From assembly GCF_020708045.1 (NCBI RefSeq), contig NZ_JAJFES010000001.1, forward strand, positions 558,001-622,000: a DNA stretch of 64,000 bases, given 5' to 3'. The position numbers and the translations under genes were made by a program. The notes below the pieces were generated by a model, which saw nothing but the letters and a program-made list of their open reading frames with translations, searched no databases and was not told the DNA's origin. This DNA is from Massilia sp. IC2-278 (GTDB lineage: Bacteria > Pseudomonadota > Gammaproteobacteria > Burkholderiales > Burkholderiaceae_D). This document shows, in pieces, positions 55,464-62,796 of this stretch (within the stretch, counting starts at the first letter, position 1; each line of letters opens with the position of its first letter).

Positions 55464-57025
55464 CGTTGGCTGTCTTCGCGCGAGCGCACCAGGGTCGGCT
55501 GGCGGCCGGAAGACGGCGGCTGGGCGCTCCCGGCAAGCCGGGAATCGGCAGGCTGCAGCTGCAGGGTGGTCCGGCCCAAGCGGATCTGGTCGCCGGGCGC
55601 CAGGGGCATGGCCGAGCTGCCCACGCGCTGCCCGTTCAGGTAGGTTCCGTTTGCGGAATCGAGGTCCTGCAGGTACAGGTGGCCGGCGTCGTAGCGGATG
55701 CTGGCATGCTCGCGCGAAACGAATTCGTCGCCGCTCAGGACCAGCTCGTTTGCCGGGCTGGCGCCCAGCCGCACATTGGCGTGCTCGATCGGCAGGCGCT
55801 GGCCCTGCAGCAGCCCGTTCATGCACAGCAGGAGGGCGCTCGGGCGTCCCGCTTCCGGCGCTGCGAACGACCCGCCGACAACCGTGTTGCGCCTGGAACG
55901 GCCGGGCATGCCGGCGTCGGGCTCACGCGGCGCCGCGGCGGGTGCGTCGACCGTGTCCGCGTCCGTGTCGGCGCCAGTGTCCGCATCCGTTTTGCCGCGC
56001 CGCTTCCACAGGACGACGCAGCCGATCACGGCCAGCGCCGTAGCAGCCACAGCCACCGCCACCAGTTCCGGGACGGGGCCGGCGGCGGCGTCCTTCATGG
56101 GTGCCGCAATTGCGCTCACGAGGCGCACCGGATACCGGGCCGGCGCCGCGCCGGGCGCTGCGTGGATCAGGGCGGCCGAACCGACGGCCGGCCGGTCGGG
56201 CGCCGGCGGGTAACGGAAGACCATGTCGACCCGCGCCGACGGTGGCTGTTGCAACAGGCCCTGTATGGCCAGCGTCAACTCGGCCGGATTGCCGGCCAGG
56301 ACGAACTGGCCGCTGCTGGCCTGGGCGAGCGAGCGAAGGGCGGCCGAGGCGCCCGGTGCCAGCGCGCCATAGGCGATCGTGTCGAGCGGGACGCCGAGCG
56401 CCGCGGCATCCCGCGCGATGTCCTCGGGCGTGGCCGCGCTTCCTTCGTCTTTTCCATCCGACACCACCAGCAGGTGCCGGGACGCGGCGGCTGGAGCCTC
56501 CTTCAGGTTTGCCAGCGCCGTGGCGAGGGCGTCGTACAGCCTGGTCCGGCCGTCGCGCGCCGTCTCGGCAGGGAGCGCGTCGATCAAGGTCACGATCTCG
56601 TCCGCGTTGGCCGAGAAATCGCCCACCGGCTGGACCTCGCTCGCGAATGCCACGGTCTGGATGCGCAGCCGGGCGTCCGGGCCGGAGAGGGCGCTGTGCA
56701 CGGCTGCGGCCAGGCCGTCTTTCAGGTCGTTGATCGACGACGACATCGAGCCGCTGTGATCCAGGCAGAGCGCCAGCCAGACCTCCGGCCCCGGGCCCGC
56801 GCCCGTCGATAGTTCGCTTGCCGCTACTTCGGTCCCGTCCGGCAAGAGCAGGCGCAAGTCGCCGGCACGCGGCGGCGGCGCCCCGGCCAGTTGCCCGGAC
56901 ACGATCACCACGCCGGGTGCGCTTTGCCTGAGGACCAGGGTCCCCAGGGACGCCACAGCGCTCGCGCAGGTCAGCGCGCTGGCGATCGACAGGATGCCGG
57001 CGGCTAGCCACCGGACGATTCGCAA
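55460..57025 (-). CDS. vWA-TM-FHA protein
   Basis: About 521 residues, exported N-terminus in, FHA in the cytoplasm. Signal or anchor helix (about 3-22), a beta-rich stretch, a vWA domain (about 80-270) with full MIDAS (DHSGSMSSS, D89-S93; then TRLYDALA and SDGKDEG), a TM helix at about 325-345, an acidic/Thr-rich linker (TDADTGADTDADT), and a C-terminal FHA domain (about 410-505, with SREHASI and DSANGTYLNGQRV). It thus links an external metal-dependent binding domain with internal phosphothreonine binding. The start is uncertain: GGGAGG at 57036-57041 favours a TTG at 57025 or 57031; GTGs lie at 57043 and 57100. Confidence 0.82.
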   Translation of the reverse strand: MRIVRWLAAGILSIASALTCASAVASLGTLVLRQSAPGVVIVSGQLAGAPPPRAGDLRLLLPDGTEVAASELSTGAGPGPEVWLALCLDHSGSMSSSINDLKDGLAAAVHSALSGPDARLRIQTVAFASEVQPVGDFSANADEIVTLIDALPAETARDGRTRLYDALATALANLKEAPAAASRHLLVVSDGKDEGSAATPEDIARDAAALGVPLDTIAYGALAPGASAALRSLAQASSGQFVLAGNPAELTLAIQGLLQQPPSARVDMVFRYPPAPDRPAVGSAALIHAAPGAAPARYPVRLVSAIAAPMKDAAAGPVPELVAVAVAATALAVIGCVVLWKRRGKTDADTGADTDADTVDAPAAAPREPDAGMPGRSRRNTVVGGSFAAPEAGRPSALLLCMNGLLQGQRLPIEHANVRLGASPANELVLSGDEFVSREHASIRYDAGHLYLQDLDSANGTYLNGQRVGSSAMPLAPGDQIRLGRTTLQLQPADSRLAGSAQPPSSGRQPTLVRSREDSQR

Positions 57026-57320
57026 TATCAAGGCACCTCCCACATGGCATGAACGACGTCCAGATTCAACTTCTCCTTTGTCCGGGCTTTGATCTGGCAC
57101 AAAGTAGATACCGATATGGAGTTTCGCTATAGCCTGCTTTTAGCTCGCGCTTCGTGGCAATAATCTTGCGGGAACTTGCGGAAACTTCGTACCTTATGTC
57201 GGCGGATGCCCAAGTAACGCGATTGATCGGAATCAAACGGGATGGCAGGTCGGCTACTACATTGAACGGGCGATGCGGGCAAGGACCCGCCCCCGAACCC
57301 GACACTTTGCGCCATTGTCC
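57026..57320. promoter_or_regulatory. Divergent control region of the two injection-system operons
   Basis: The 295 bp separate the leftward signalling operon and the rightward eCIS structural operon and should carry both promoters. It includes a local direct repeat (CTTGCGGGAACTTGCGGAAACTT, positions 57167-57189, with two copies of ACTTGCGG-like words) and AT-rich blocks at 57100-57180. I could not fix hexamers with confidence. A single shared region would allow joint control. Confidence 0.5.
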
Positions 57321-57920
57321 ATGATCTACGACCTCGACAAGACCCTGTCCACCCTGTTGCTGCGCGAGTTGCGCGAGGAGTTCGTGGACCAGGTGGAGAT
57401 CAGCTTCGCGGCGCCGGACGACGCGTTTCCGCCGCAGTCGGTCACGCTCCCGGCCATCGACCTGTTCCTGTACGACCTGCGCGAAAACCTCGAATTGCGC
57501 GAGAGCGAGGCATGGGTCGAGCGCGCCGGCGACGCCACGGCGCTCAGCCGGCCGGCGCCGGTGCGGGTGGATGCCTCGTACCTGATCACCGCCTGGCCCA
57601 GGCCGACCGTCACCGACCCCGCCAAGGATGAGCACCACCTGCTGGGAGAAGTCATGCGTGCGCTGCTGCGCCACCGGGCCTTGCCCCAGGACGTGCTGCA
57701 AGGCGAATTGCTTGGCCAGGCCCTGCCGCCGCCGGTCGCCATGCTGCAGCCCGGCCGGCTGCAAAGCGTGGGCGAATTCTGGCAGGCGCTGGGCGGCAAG
57801 CCCAAGGCGGCGCTGAACTATACCGTCACGCTTGCCCTCGAGGCCGGCCCGGCGCGGCCGGTGAAACTGGTGACCGACAAGCGCATCAGGGTGGGGCTGC
57901 AGCCGGGGGGAAGACCATGA
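57321..57920 (+). CDS. DUF4255 (Pvc16/Afp16-type) tail terminator protein
   Basis: A 199-residue DUF4255 protein. The N-terminal family block has LSTLLLRELREEF and VTLPAIDLFLYDLRENLELR; the middle RVDASYLITAW is also characteristic. In PVC/Afp-like extracellular contractile injection systems, the DUF4255 protein caps or terminates the tube-sheath end. It is the first gene of the rightward operon, the common place for this gene in eCIS loci. Start at ATG 57321 (MIYDLDKTLS). Its stop overlaps the next start (ATGA). Confidence 0.88.
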   Translation: MIYDLDKTLSTLLLRELREEFVDQVEISFAAPDDAFPPQSVTLPAIDLFLYDLRENLELRESEAWVERAGDATALSRPAPVRVDASYLITAWPRPTVTDPAKDEHHLLGEVMRALLRHRALPQDVLQGELLGQALPPPVAMLQPGRLQSVGEFWQALGGKPKAALNYTVTLALEAGPARPVKLVTDKRIRVGLQPGGRP

Positions 57921-58318
57921 AGCAGGCCATGAAGGGAACCATGACGCGCTCCGGCGCATGGGAAGAAATCCGCCGCGTGGTGCGGGTCGGCGGGCGCGTG
58001 CTCGACACGGCCGGCGCGCCGCTGCGCGATGCGGCCGTGACGCTGTGGACGGCGCCCGCCGAACCTGGCCCACGCGGCGCCGCTGGCCCCGGCCCGGTTC
58101 GCGTGTGCGCCGTGTCGGCCCAGGCGCGCAGCGGTCCGGATGGCCTGTTCTTCTTCCTCGATTGCCCGGCCGGCCGTTACGTCGCCCAGGCACGGGCGGC
58201 CAGCGGCGGCGCCCATGGGGCAAAGGTGGTGCAGGTTGATGCCGGCGCGGGAGGGCAGGCGCAGCTTGCCGTCACGGAGATCACCGTGGCGCAGGGACAT
58301 GACCAAGGGAGAATGTGA
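57917..58318 (+). CDS. Carboxypeptidase-regulatory-like domain protein of the eCIS locus
   Basis: A 133-residue protein with a single transthyretin-like/carboxypeptidase regulatory (CarboxypepD_reg-type) beta-sandwich: VRVGGRVLDTAGAPLRDAAVTLW followed by DGLFFFLDCPAGRYVAQARA (given here by positions ~22-44 and ~73-95). No signal peptide. Such genes recur beside DUF4255 genes in eCIS loci, role unknown; a fibre or collar part is plausible. It overlaps the DUF4255 gene by 4 bp and ends just before the sheath start. Confidence 0.72.
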   Translation: MKQAMKGTMTRSGAWEEIRRVVRVGGRVLDTAGAPLRDAAVTLWTAPAEPGPRGAAGPGPVRVCAVSAQARSGPDGLFFFLDCPAGRYVAQARAASGGAHGAKVVQVDAGAGGQAQLAVTEITVAQGHDQGRM

Positions 58319-58319
58319 C

Positions 58320-59990
58320 ATGAGAACCTCGTATCTGGCGCCGGGCGTGTACGTCGAAGAGATTCCTTCGGCGCAGCGGCCGATCACGGGCGTGGGCACG
58401 AACACGGTCGGCTTTATCGGTATCGTTCCCGGCAAGATCGTCTATCCCGAGCCGAATCCGCGCTACGACCCGGTCGCCGCGCGGCATGCGGCCAATCCGC
58501 AGGCGAGTTCGCGCAAGATCATCGACAACGAGATCGCGGCCAAGCGCTTCCAGCTCGAAAAGGCGCGCGCCGAGCTGGCCGCGAAGGAACAGGAGCGCGG
58601 CGAGGGCGAGCGGACCCTGACGGCCTTGCCGCCTGCGATCGCCGCGCTGGAGGGCAAGGCGGAGCGCAGCGAAGACGAAGAAAAGCAGCTGCAAGACAGG
58701 CGCCGCGAGCTGGCCGCCGCCGGCAAGCGCGCCGACGCCCTGGAGGCCGCCGCCAAGGGGCTGCAGGACGACGTGCAGGGCCTGGAAAATGCCATCAAGG
58801 GACTCGAAGGCGAAGCGCCTGCCGAGCCTGCGGTGGGCGAGGTGTCGGAACTGCGGCCTTATGTGCTGGCCGAATTCGATGTCGCCGTCGAGCCCTGCGT
58901 GACCAAGCTGTGCACGAACTTCACCGAGTTCACCTCGCGCTTTGGCCAGTTCTCCGCCGATACCACCGATGGCAAGGCCATGTTTCCCGGGCACCGTGCG
59001 CTGGCCCATGCGGTCAACGGTTTCTTCCGGAACGGCGGTACGCGCTGCTTCGTGGCCAGGATCGACCCCGACAACATCGCGGGGCAGCTCCCGCGCGCAC
59101 TGGAGATGTTCGAATCGATCGACGAGCTGGCCATCATCGCCGCGCCCGGCCTGCCGCAGGACCGCTCCACCTGGGACGAGCTGGTGACCTTCTGCGAGCG
59201 GCGCGAAACCTGTTTCGCCGTACTCGACAGTCCGGAAACGGTGGAAGACAGCGAGGGCAAGCTCGACATCAGCCAGCTGGACTACAGCGCCGGCGACGAA
59301 CTGCCGTCGCCCAACAAGAACGCGGCGTATTATTTCCCGCATATCGAAGTGACGGACCCGGCCAGGCAGCTGCTCGACCAGGACCCGTCGCGCAACATCG
59401 AACAGAAGTACCAGGGCCGGATCGTGGTGCCGCCCAGCGGCCACATCTGCGGTATCTACGCCCGCACCGACGAGGAACGCGGGGTGCACAAGGCGCCGGC
59501 AAACGTCACGGTACTGGGCGCGCTGAACGTCAAGTACTACGTCAGCAAGCCCAAGCAGGAACTGCTGAATCCCCAGGGCGTGAACTGCATCCGCAAGGTG
59601 AATGGCGCCGTGACGGTCTGGGGCGCGCGCACCATCGGCGGCAGCCGCAACACCGAGTGGATGTATGTCAACGTGCGGCGCACCTTCCTCTTCCTCGTCA
59701 AGTCGATCGACGAAGGCACGCAGTGGATCGTGTTCGAGCCGAATGATCCTGCGCTGTGGGGCAAGATCCGCCTGAACATCACGGCCTTCCTCACCAATAT
59801 CTGGCGCACCGGCGCGCTGTTCGGTACCACGCCGGAGGAAGCTTTCTACGTCAAGTGCGACGCCGAGCTGAACCCGCCTGAAGTGCGCGATATCGGCCAG
59901 GTGGTGACCGAGATCGGGGTGGCGATCGTCAGGCCGGCCGAGTTCGTCATCTTCCGGATCACCCAGTCCACCGGGCAGCGGCAGGCTTGA
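58320..59990 (+). CDS. Contractile tail sheath protein 1, with coiled-coil insertion
   Basis: A 556-residue phage-tail-sheath-type protein, the contracting outer tube of the injection system. The N-terminal LAPGVYVEEIPS (6-17) and GFIGIVPG are standard. The C-terminal sheath domain is well conserved (NVRRTFLFLVKSIDEGTQW near 460; EAFYVKCDAELNPPEVRD near 515; RPAEFVIFRITQ at the end). Between about 50 and 178 there is an extra stretch, mostly a charged coiled coil (about 66-165), which is unusual in sheath proteins. Start at ATG 58320. Typical eCIS sheaths without it would be about 430 residues. Confidence 0.92.
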   Translation: MRTSYLAPGVYVEEIPSAQRPITGVGTNTVGFIGIVPGKIVYPEPNPRYDPVAARHAANPQASSRKIIDNEIAAKRFQLEKARAELAAKEQERGEGERTLTALPPAIAALEGKAERSEDEEKQLQDRRRELAAAGKRADALEAAAKGLQDDVQGLENAIKGLEGEAPAEPAVGEVSELRPYVLAEFDVAVEPCVTKLCTNFTEFTSRFGQFSADTTDGKAMFPGHRALAHAVNGFFRNGGTRCFVARIDPDNIAGQLPRALEMFESIDELAIIAAPGLPQDRSTWDELVTFCERRETCFAVLDSPETVEDSEGKLDISQLDYSAGDELPSPNKNAAYYFPHIEVTDPARQLLDQDPSRNIEQKYQGRIVVPPSGHICGIYARTDEERGVHKAPANVTVLGALNVKYYVSKPKQELLNPQGVNCIRKVNGAVTVWGARTIGGSRNTEWMYVNVRRTFLFLVKSIDEGTQWIVFEPNDPALWGKIRLNITAFLTNIWRTGALFGTTPEEAFYVKCDAELNPPEVRDIGQVVTEIGVAIVRPAEFVIFRITQSTGQRQA

Positions 59991-60005
59991 ACGGAAGGCG
60001 CGGAC

Positions 60006-61361
60006 ATGGCTGTTGACATCCGACCCGATCGCAGCGCAGGCGCGGCCCGTGGCCCCGGTGTGTATGTCGAACACCGGTGGCAGGGAGCCGGGCATCAGGG
60101 CGCGCCACGCACCTGCATCCCTGCCTTTATCGGGTTCGGCGTGTGCCGGGGCGCCGCAAGCGCGGCCGATCCGGGCTGCCGGCTGGTGCAGCGCCGCGAG
60201 CAGTTCGACGGCTTGTTCGAAGGGATGCCCGAGGGGGCTTATCTCGGCCATGCGCTGCGCGGCTTCTTCGACAATGGCGGCAGGCGCTGTGTGGTGGTGC
60301 CGGCGGGCGTTGGCGCCCGGAACCCGGCCGCGATGGCGGCGGCCCTGGCGGCGCCCTTGCGGCCAGGGGGCCTGCTAGAAGACCTGGACGAGATCGACCT
60401 GGTTTGTGCGCCGGACCTGATGATGCTGGCGCAGGGCGATGCGTCCGCGGCGGTGATCGAGGTCCAGGGTGTGGTGCTCGAACATTGCCGGCGCATGGGC
60501 AACCGTTTCGCGATCCTCGATGCGCTGCCGGGCGAGGGAGCGGCGGCTGCTGCTGCGGGAAGCGCGGCGACGGAACGCGCGGCGACGGAACGCCGTGTCG
60601 AGACGGCCCTGCGCCAGTGGGATGCGCTGGCGGCCGAGGCCGGCGCCCTGTATTTCCCCTGGGTCTGCGTCGAGACGGCACGCCGCGCCCTGGACGCGAC
60701 GGCGCATCCGGAGCACGGTGCAGCCACGGTCAGCGTGCCGCCCTGCGGCCACGTGGCCGGCGTCTATGCCCGCACCGACGAGCGCGCCGGTCCGCACCAG
60801 GCGCCGGCCAACGAGCTGCTGCACGGGGTGGTGCGGCTCGATCCCGACATCGACGACGAGCAGTTTGCGGCACTCAACGACAAGGGCGTGAACTGCCTGC
60901 GCAGCGTGCCGGGCCGCGGCATCCGTGTGTATGGTGCGCGCACGCTCAGCGGGCAACCCTTCTGGCGCTACGTCAACGTCAGGCGGCTGTTCCTGAGCCT
61001 GGCGCGTTGGGTAGAGCACGGTTGCGCCGACCTCGTGTTCGATACCAACGATGCCCGGCTGTGGGAACGGATCGAGCAACGTCTGCGCAGCTATTGCCAG
61101 GCCTTGTACGACGCGGGCGCGCTGGCCGGGCGCACGCCGGCCGAGGCTTTCCACGTCAAGTGCGATGCCGAAACCAACCTGCGCGAGGTGGCCGCGGCCG
61201 GAATGGTCGTGGCCGAAGTGGGGCTGGCGCCGCTGGCGCCGGCTGAATTCATCGTGGTTCGCATCACCCAGCATGCCGGCGGCGCGGCCGTCGGCATTCC
61301 CGTGGACGGGCGCGCGCTTAGTCGCGCAGATATTCGCGCGGGTATTCGCGCGGTGATTTGA
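60006..61361 (+). CDS. Contractile tail sheath protein 2
   Basis: A 451-residue second sheath paralogue. It keeps RGPGVYVEHRW at 15-25, GHALRGFFDNGGRRCVVVP near 80-98, SVPPCGHVAGVYARTDERAGPHQAPANE near 235-262 (given by position), and the C-terminal FHVKCDAETNLREVAAAG. An Ala-rich segment (about 176-200) stands where sheath 1 continues normally. Two or three sheath genes in tandem are normal in eCIS loci, where one often forms the baseplate-near ring. It lacks the coiled-coil insertion of sheath 1. GC is higher than in sheath 1. Confidence 0.9.
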   Translation: MAVDIRPDRSAGAARGPGVYVEHRWQGAGHQGAPRTCIPAFIGFGVCRGAASAADPGCRLVQRREQFDGLFEGMPEGAYLGHALRGFFDNGGRRCVVVPAGVGARNPAAMAAALAAPLRPGGLLEDLDEIDLVCAPDLMMLAQGDASAAVIEVQGVVLEHCRRMGNRFAILDALPGEGAAAAAAGSAATERAATERRVETALRQWDALAAEAGALYFPWVCVETARRALDATAHPEHGAATVSVPPCGHVAGVYARTDERAGPHQAPANELLHGVVRLDPDIDDEQFAALNDKGVNCLRSVPGRGIRVYGARTLSGQPFWRYVNVRRLFLSLARWVEHGCADLVFDTNDARLWERIEQRLRSYCQALYDAGALAGRTPAEAFHVKCDAETNLREVAAAGMVVAEVGLAPLAPAEFIVVRITQHAGGAAVGIPVDGRALSRADIRAGIRAVI

Positions 61362-61378
61362 TAAAGGAGGGCTCAGGC

Positions 61379-61819
61379 ATGGCTACCCGCAAAGACCCTT
61401 TCCGGGGTTTCAAGTTCAGGGTGCAGATCGACGGCATAGAGCGCGCCGGTTTTCGCGATGCATCCGGGCTCGACGCGGCAACGGACTCGGTGGACTACCG
61501 CGAAGGCGACGACAAGACGGCAACCATCAACAAGCTGCCGGGACTGAAGAAATTCTCGAACATCACGCTGAAACGGGGCATTACGGATGACCTTGATTTG
61601 TGGAAGTGGCGCAAGCAGGTCATGGACGGCAAGATCAAGGAAGCCCGCAAGAACGGCTCGATCATCCTGATGGACGACGAGGGCAATGACGTTGCGCAGT
61701 GGGATTTCGTTGCCGCGTGGCCAACCAAGTGGACCGGGCCAGGCTTCAACGCCACCACGAGCGAGGTGGCGATCGACACCCTCGAAATCACCCACGAAGG
61801 CCTGGATAGAACCAAATGA
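61379..61819 (+). CDS. Tail tube protein 1
   Basis: A 146-residue Hcp-like/gp19-type inner tube protein. Family features are FRGFKFRVQIDGIERAGFRD at the start, LPGLKKFSNITLKRGITDD near 60-78, and VAAWPTKWTGPGFNATTSEVAIDTLEITHEG at the end (by position ~110-140). The ribosome-binding site AAAGGAGG (61363-61370) precedes the ATG at 61379. It polymerises into the tube delivered by sheath contraction. The stop overlaps the next start (ATGA). Confidence 0.93.
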   Translation: MATRKDPFRGFKFRVQIDGIERAGFRDASGLDAATDSVDYREGDDKTATINKLPGLKKFSNITLKRGITDDLDLWKWRKQVMDGKIKEARKNGSIILMDDEGNDVAQWDFVAAWPTKWTGPGFNATTSEVAIDTLEITHEGLDRTK

Positions 61820-62184
61820 CCCTGCAAACCGAATTCAGCTTCGCGCTGCCGCGCGGCTACGTGGACGGCGAGGGCAACCTGCATCGCGAAGGCGTGATGC
61901 GCCTTGCCACGGCCAACGACGAGATCGCGCCGATGAAGGACCCGCGCGTCCAGTCCAACCCCGGTTACCTGGCCGTGATCCTGCTGTCGCGGGTGGTGAC
62001 CCGCCTGGGCGAGCTGCGGCAAGTCAATCCCCGGGTCATGGAAGAAATGTTCGCGGCCGACTTCGCCTACCTGGAAGACATGTACCGCCGCATCAACGAA
62101 AACGGACACAACCGGATGCAGGTGGTGTGCCCGGGCTGCCAGCAACGTTTCGAAGCGGAGGTGCCCGGATCGGGGGAGGCATAG
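61816..62184 (+). CDS. Phage tail assembly-like protein with C-terminal CxxC
   Basis: A 122-residue protein resembling the tail assembly proteins encoded after the first tube gene in eCIS and related loci (LPRGYVDGEGNLHREGVMRL; DPRVQSNPGYLAVILLSRVV; FAADFAYLEDMYRRINENG). The C-terminus VVCPGCQQRFEAEV has a CxxC that could bind zinc with another pair in a partner. It may act as a chaperone or an adaptor for the tube or spike. It begins by ATGA overlap with tube 1, and its TAG is embedded in the presumed start of the next gene. Confidence 0.8.
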   Translation: MTLQTEFSFALPRGYVDGEGNLHREGVMRLATANDEIAPMKDPRVQSNPGYLAVILLSRVVTRLGELRQVNPRVMEEMFAADFAYLEDMYRRINENGHNRMQVVCPGCQQRFEAEVPGSGEA

Positions 62185-62354
62185 GCTACCGCCTGGACCA
62201 GCTGTACGAGGAGGTAGCCTACGTCGCGTACCACTTCCACTGGCCCCACGCCGAGCTGATGGCGCTGGACCACCTCGAGCGGCACAAGTGGTTGCAAGAA
62301 ATCGCAAAGATCAACGAGCGCATCAACAGCAATGGGGACGACGATGGCCAATAG
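62181..62354 (+). CDS. DUF6760-like small eCIS protein, apparent ATA start
   Basis: A 57-residue protein matching the small eCIS protein family I know as DUF6760: LDQLYEEVAYVAYHFHWPHAE, then LEKHKW-like (LERHKWLQEIAKINERIN). The family part begins exactly here, but there is no ATG/GTG/TTG. An ATA codon at 62181 lies 3 bases after a strong ribosome-binding site (GGGGGAGG, 62172-62178) and overlaps the previous TAG as ATAG, mirroring the ATGA overlaps elsewhere in the operon. The alternative is a GTG at 62127, giving 18 extra non-homologous residues. Confidence 0.65.
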   Translation: MGYRLDQLYEEVAYVAYHFHWPHAELMALDHLERHKWLQEIAKINERINSNGDDDGQ

Positions 62355-62796
62355 CGTGGCAGCCAGCCAGGCGCAGCGGCAGGACCCGTATCTCGCCTTT
62401 GCCTTTTCAATCGAGATCGGGCAGCAGCGCGTGGCCGGTTTCAGTGAAGTGTCCGGCCTGGCAATGGAAACCGAGGTCGAGAACCTGCGCGTCGGCGGCA
62501 TCAACGACCGCGAATGGCAGCTGGCCGGACCATCCCGGTATCCGTCGCGCCTGGTCCTGAAACGCGGCATGGGCGATGTCGCCTACCTGTGGACCTGGTA
62601 TCAGGATGTCAGCCAGGGCAAGATCGTGCGCCGTGACGTCGCGCTCTTCCTGCACGACGCCCAGGGCGCCCGGCGGCGTTCGTGGAATTTTCGCGAAGCT
62701 TGTCCCGTCAAGTGGACCGGGGCGAATTTGCGCGCGGATGTGTCGGCGATCGCGTTCGAGTCGATCGAACTCGTGCACCGGGGAGTGTTGCCGTGA
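62344..62796 (+). CDS. Tail tube protein 2
   Basis: A 150-residue second tube-type protein. It has the pattern AFSIEIGQQRVAGFSEVSGL (25-44), LVLKRGMGDVAYLWTWYQD (near 75-93), and RRSWNFREACPVKWTGANL near the end. Paralogous tube proteins in eCIS usually form the tube initiator or baseplate-proximal ring. It overlaps the preceding small gene by 11 bp and shares GTGA with the next gene start. Confidence 0.9.
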   Translation: MANSVAASQAQRQDPYLAFAFSIEIGQQRVAGFSEVSGLAMETEVENLRVGGINDREWQLAGPSRYPSRLVLKRGMGDVAYLWTWYQDVSQGKIVRRDVALFLHDAQGARRRSWNFREACPVKWTGANLRADVSAIAFESIELVHRGVLP

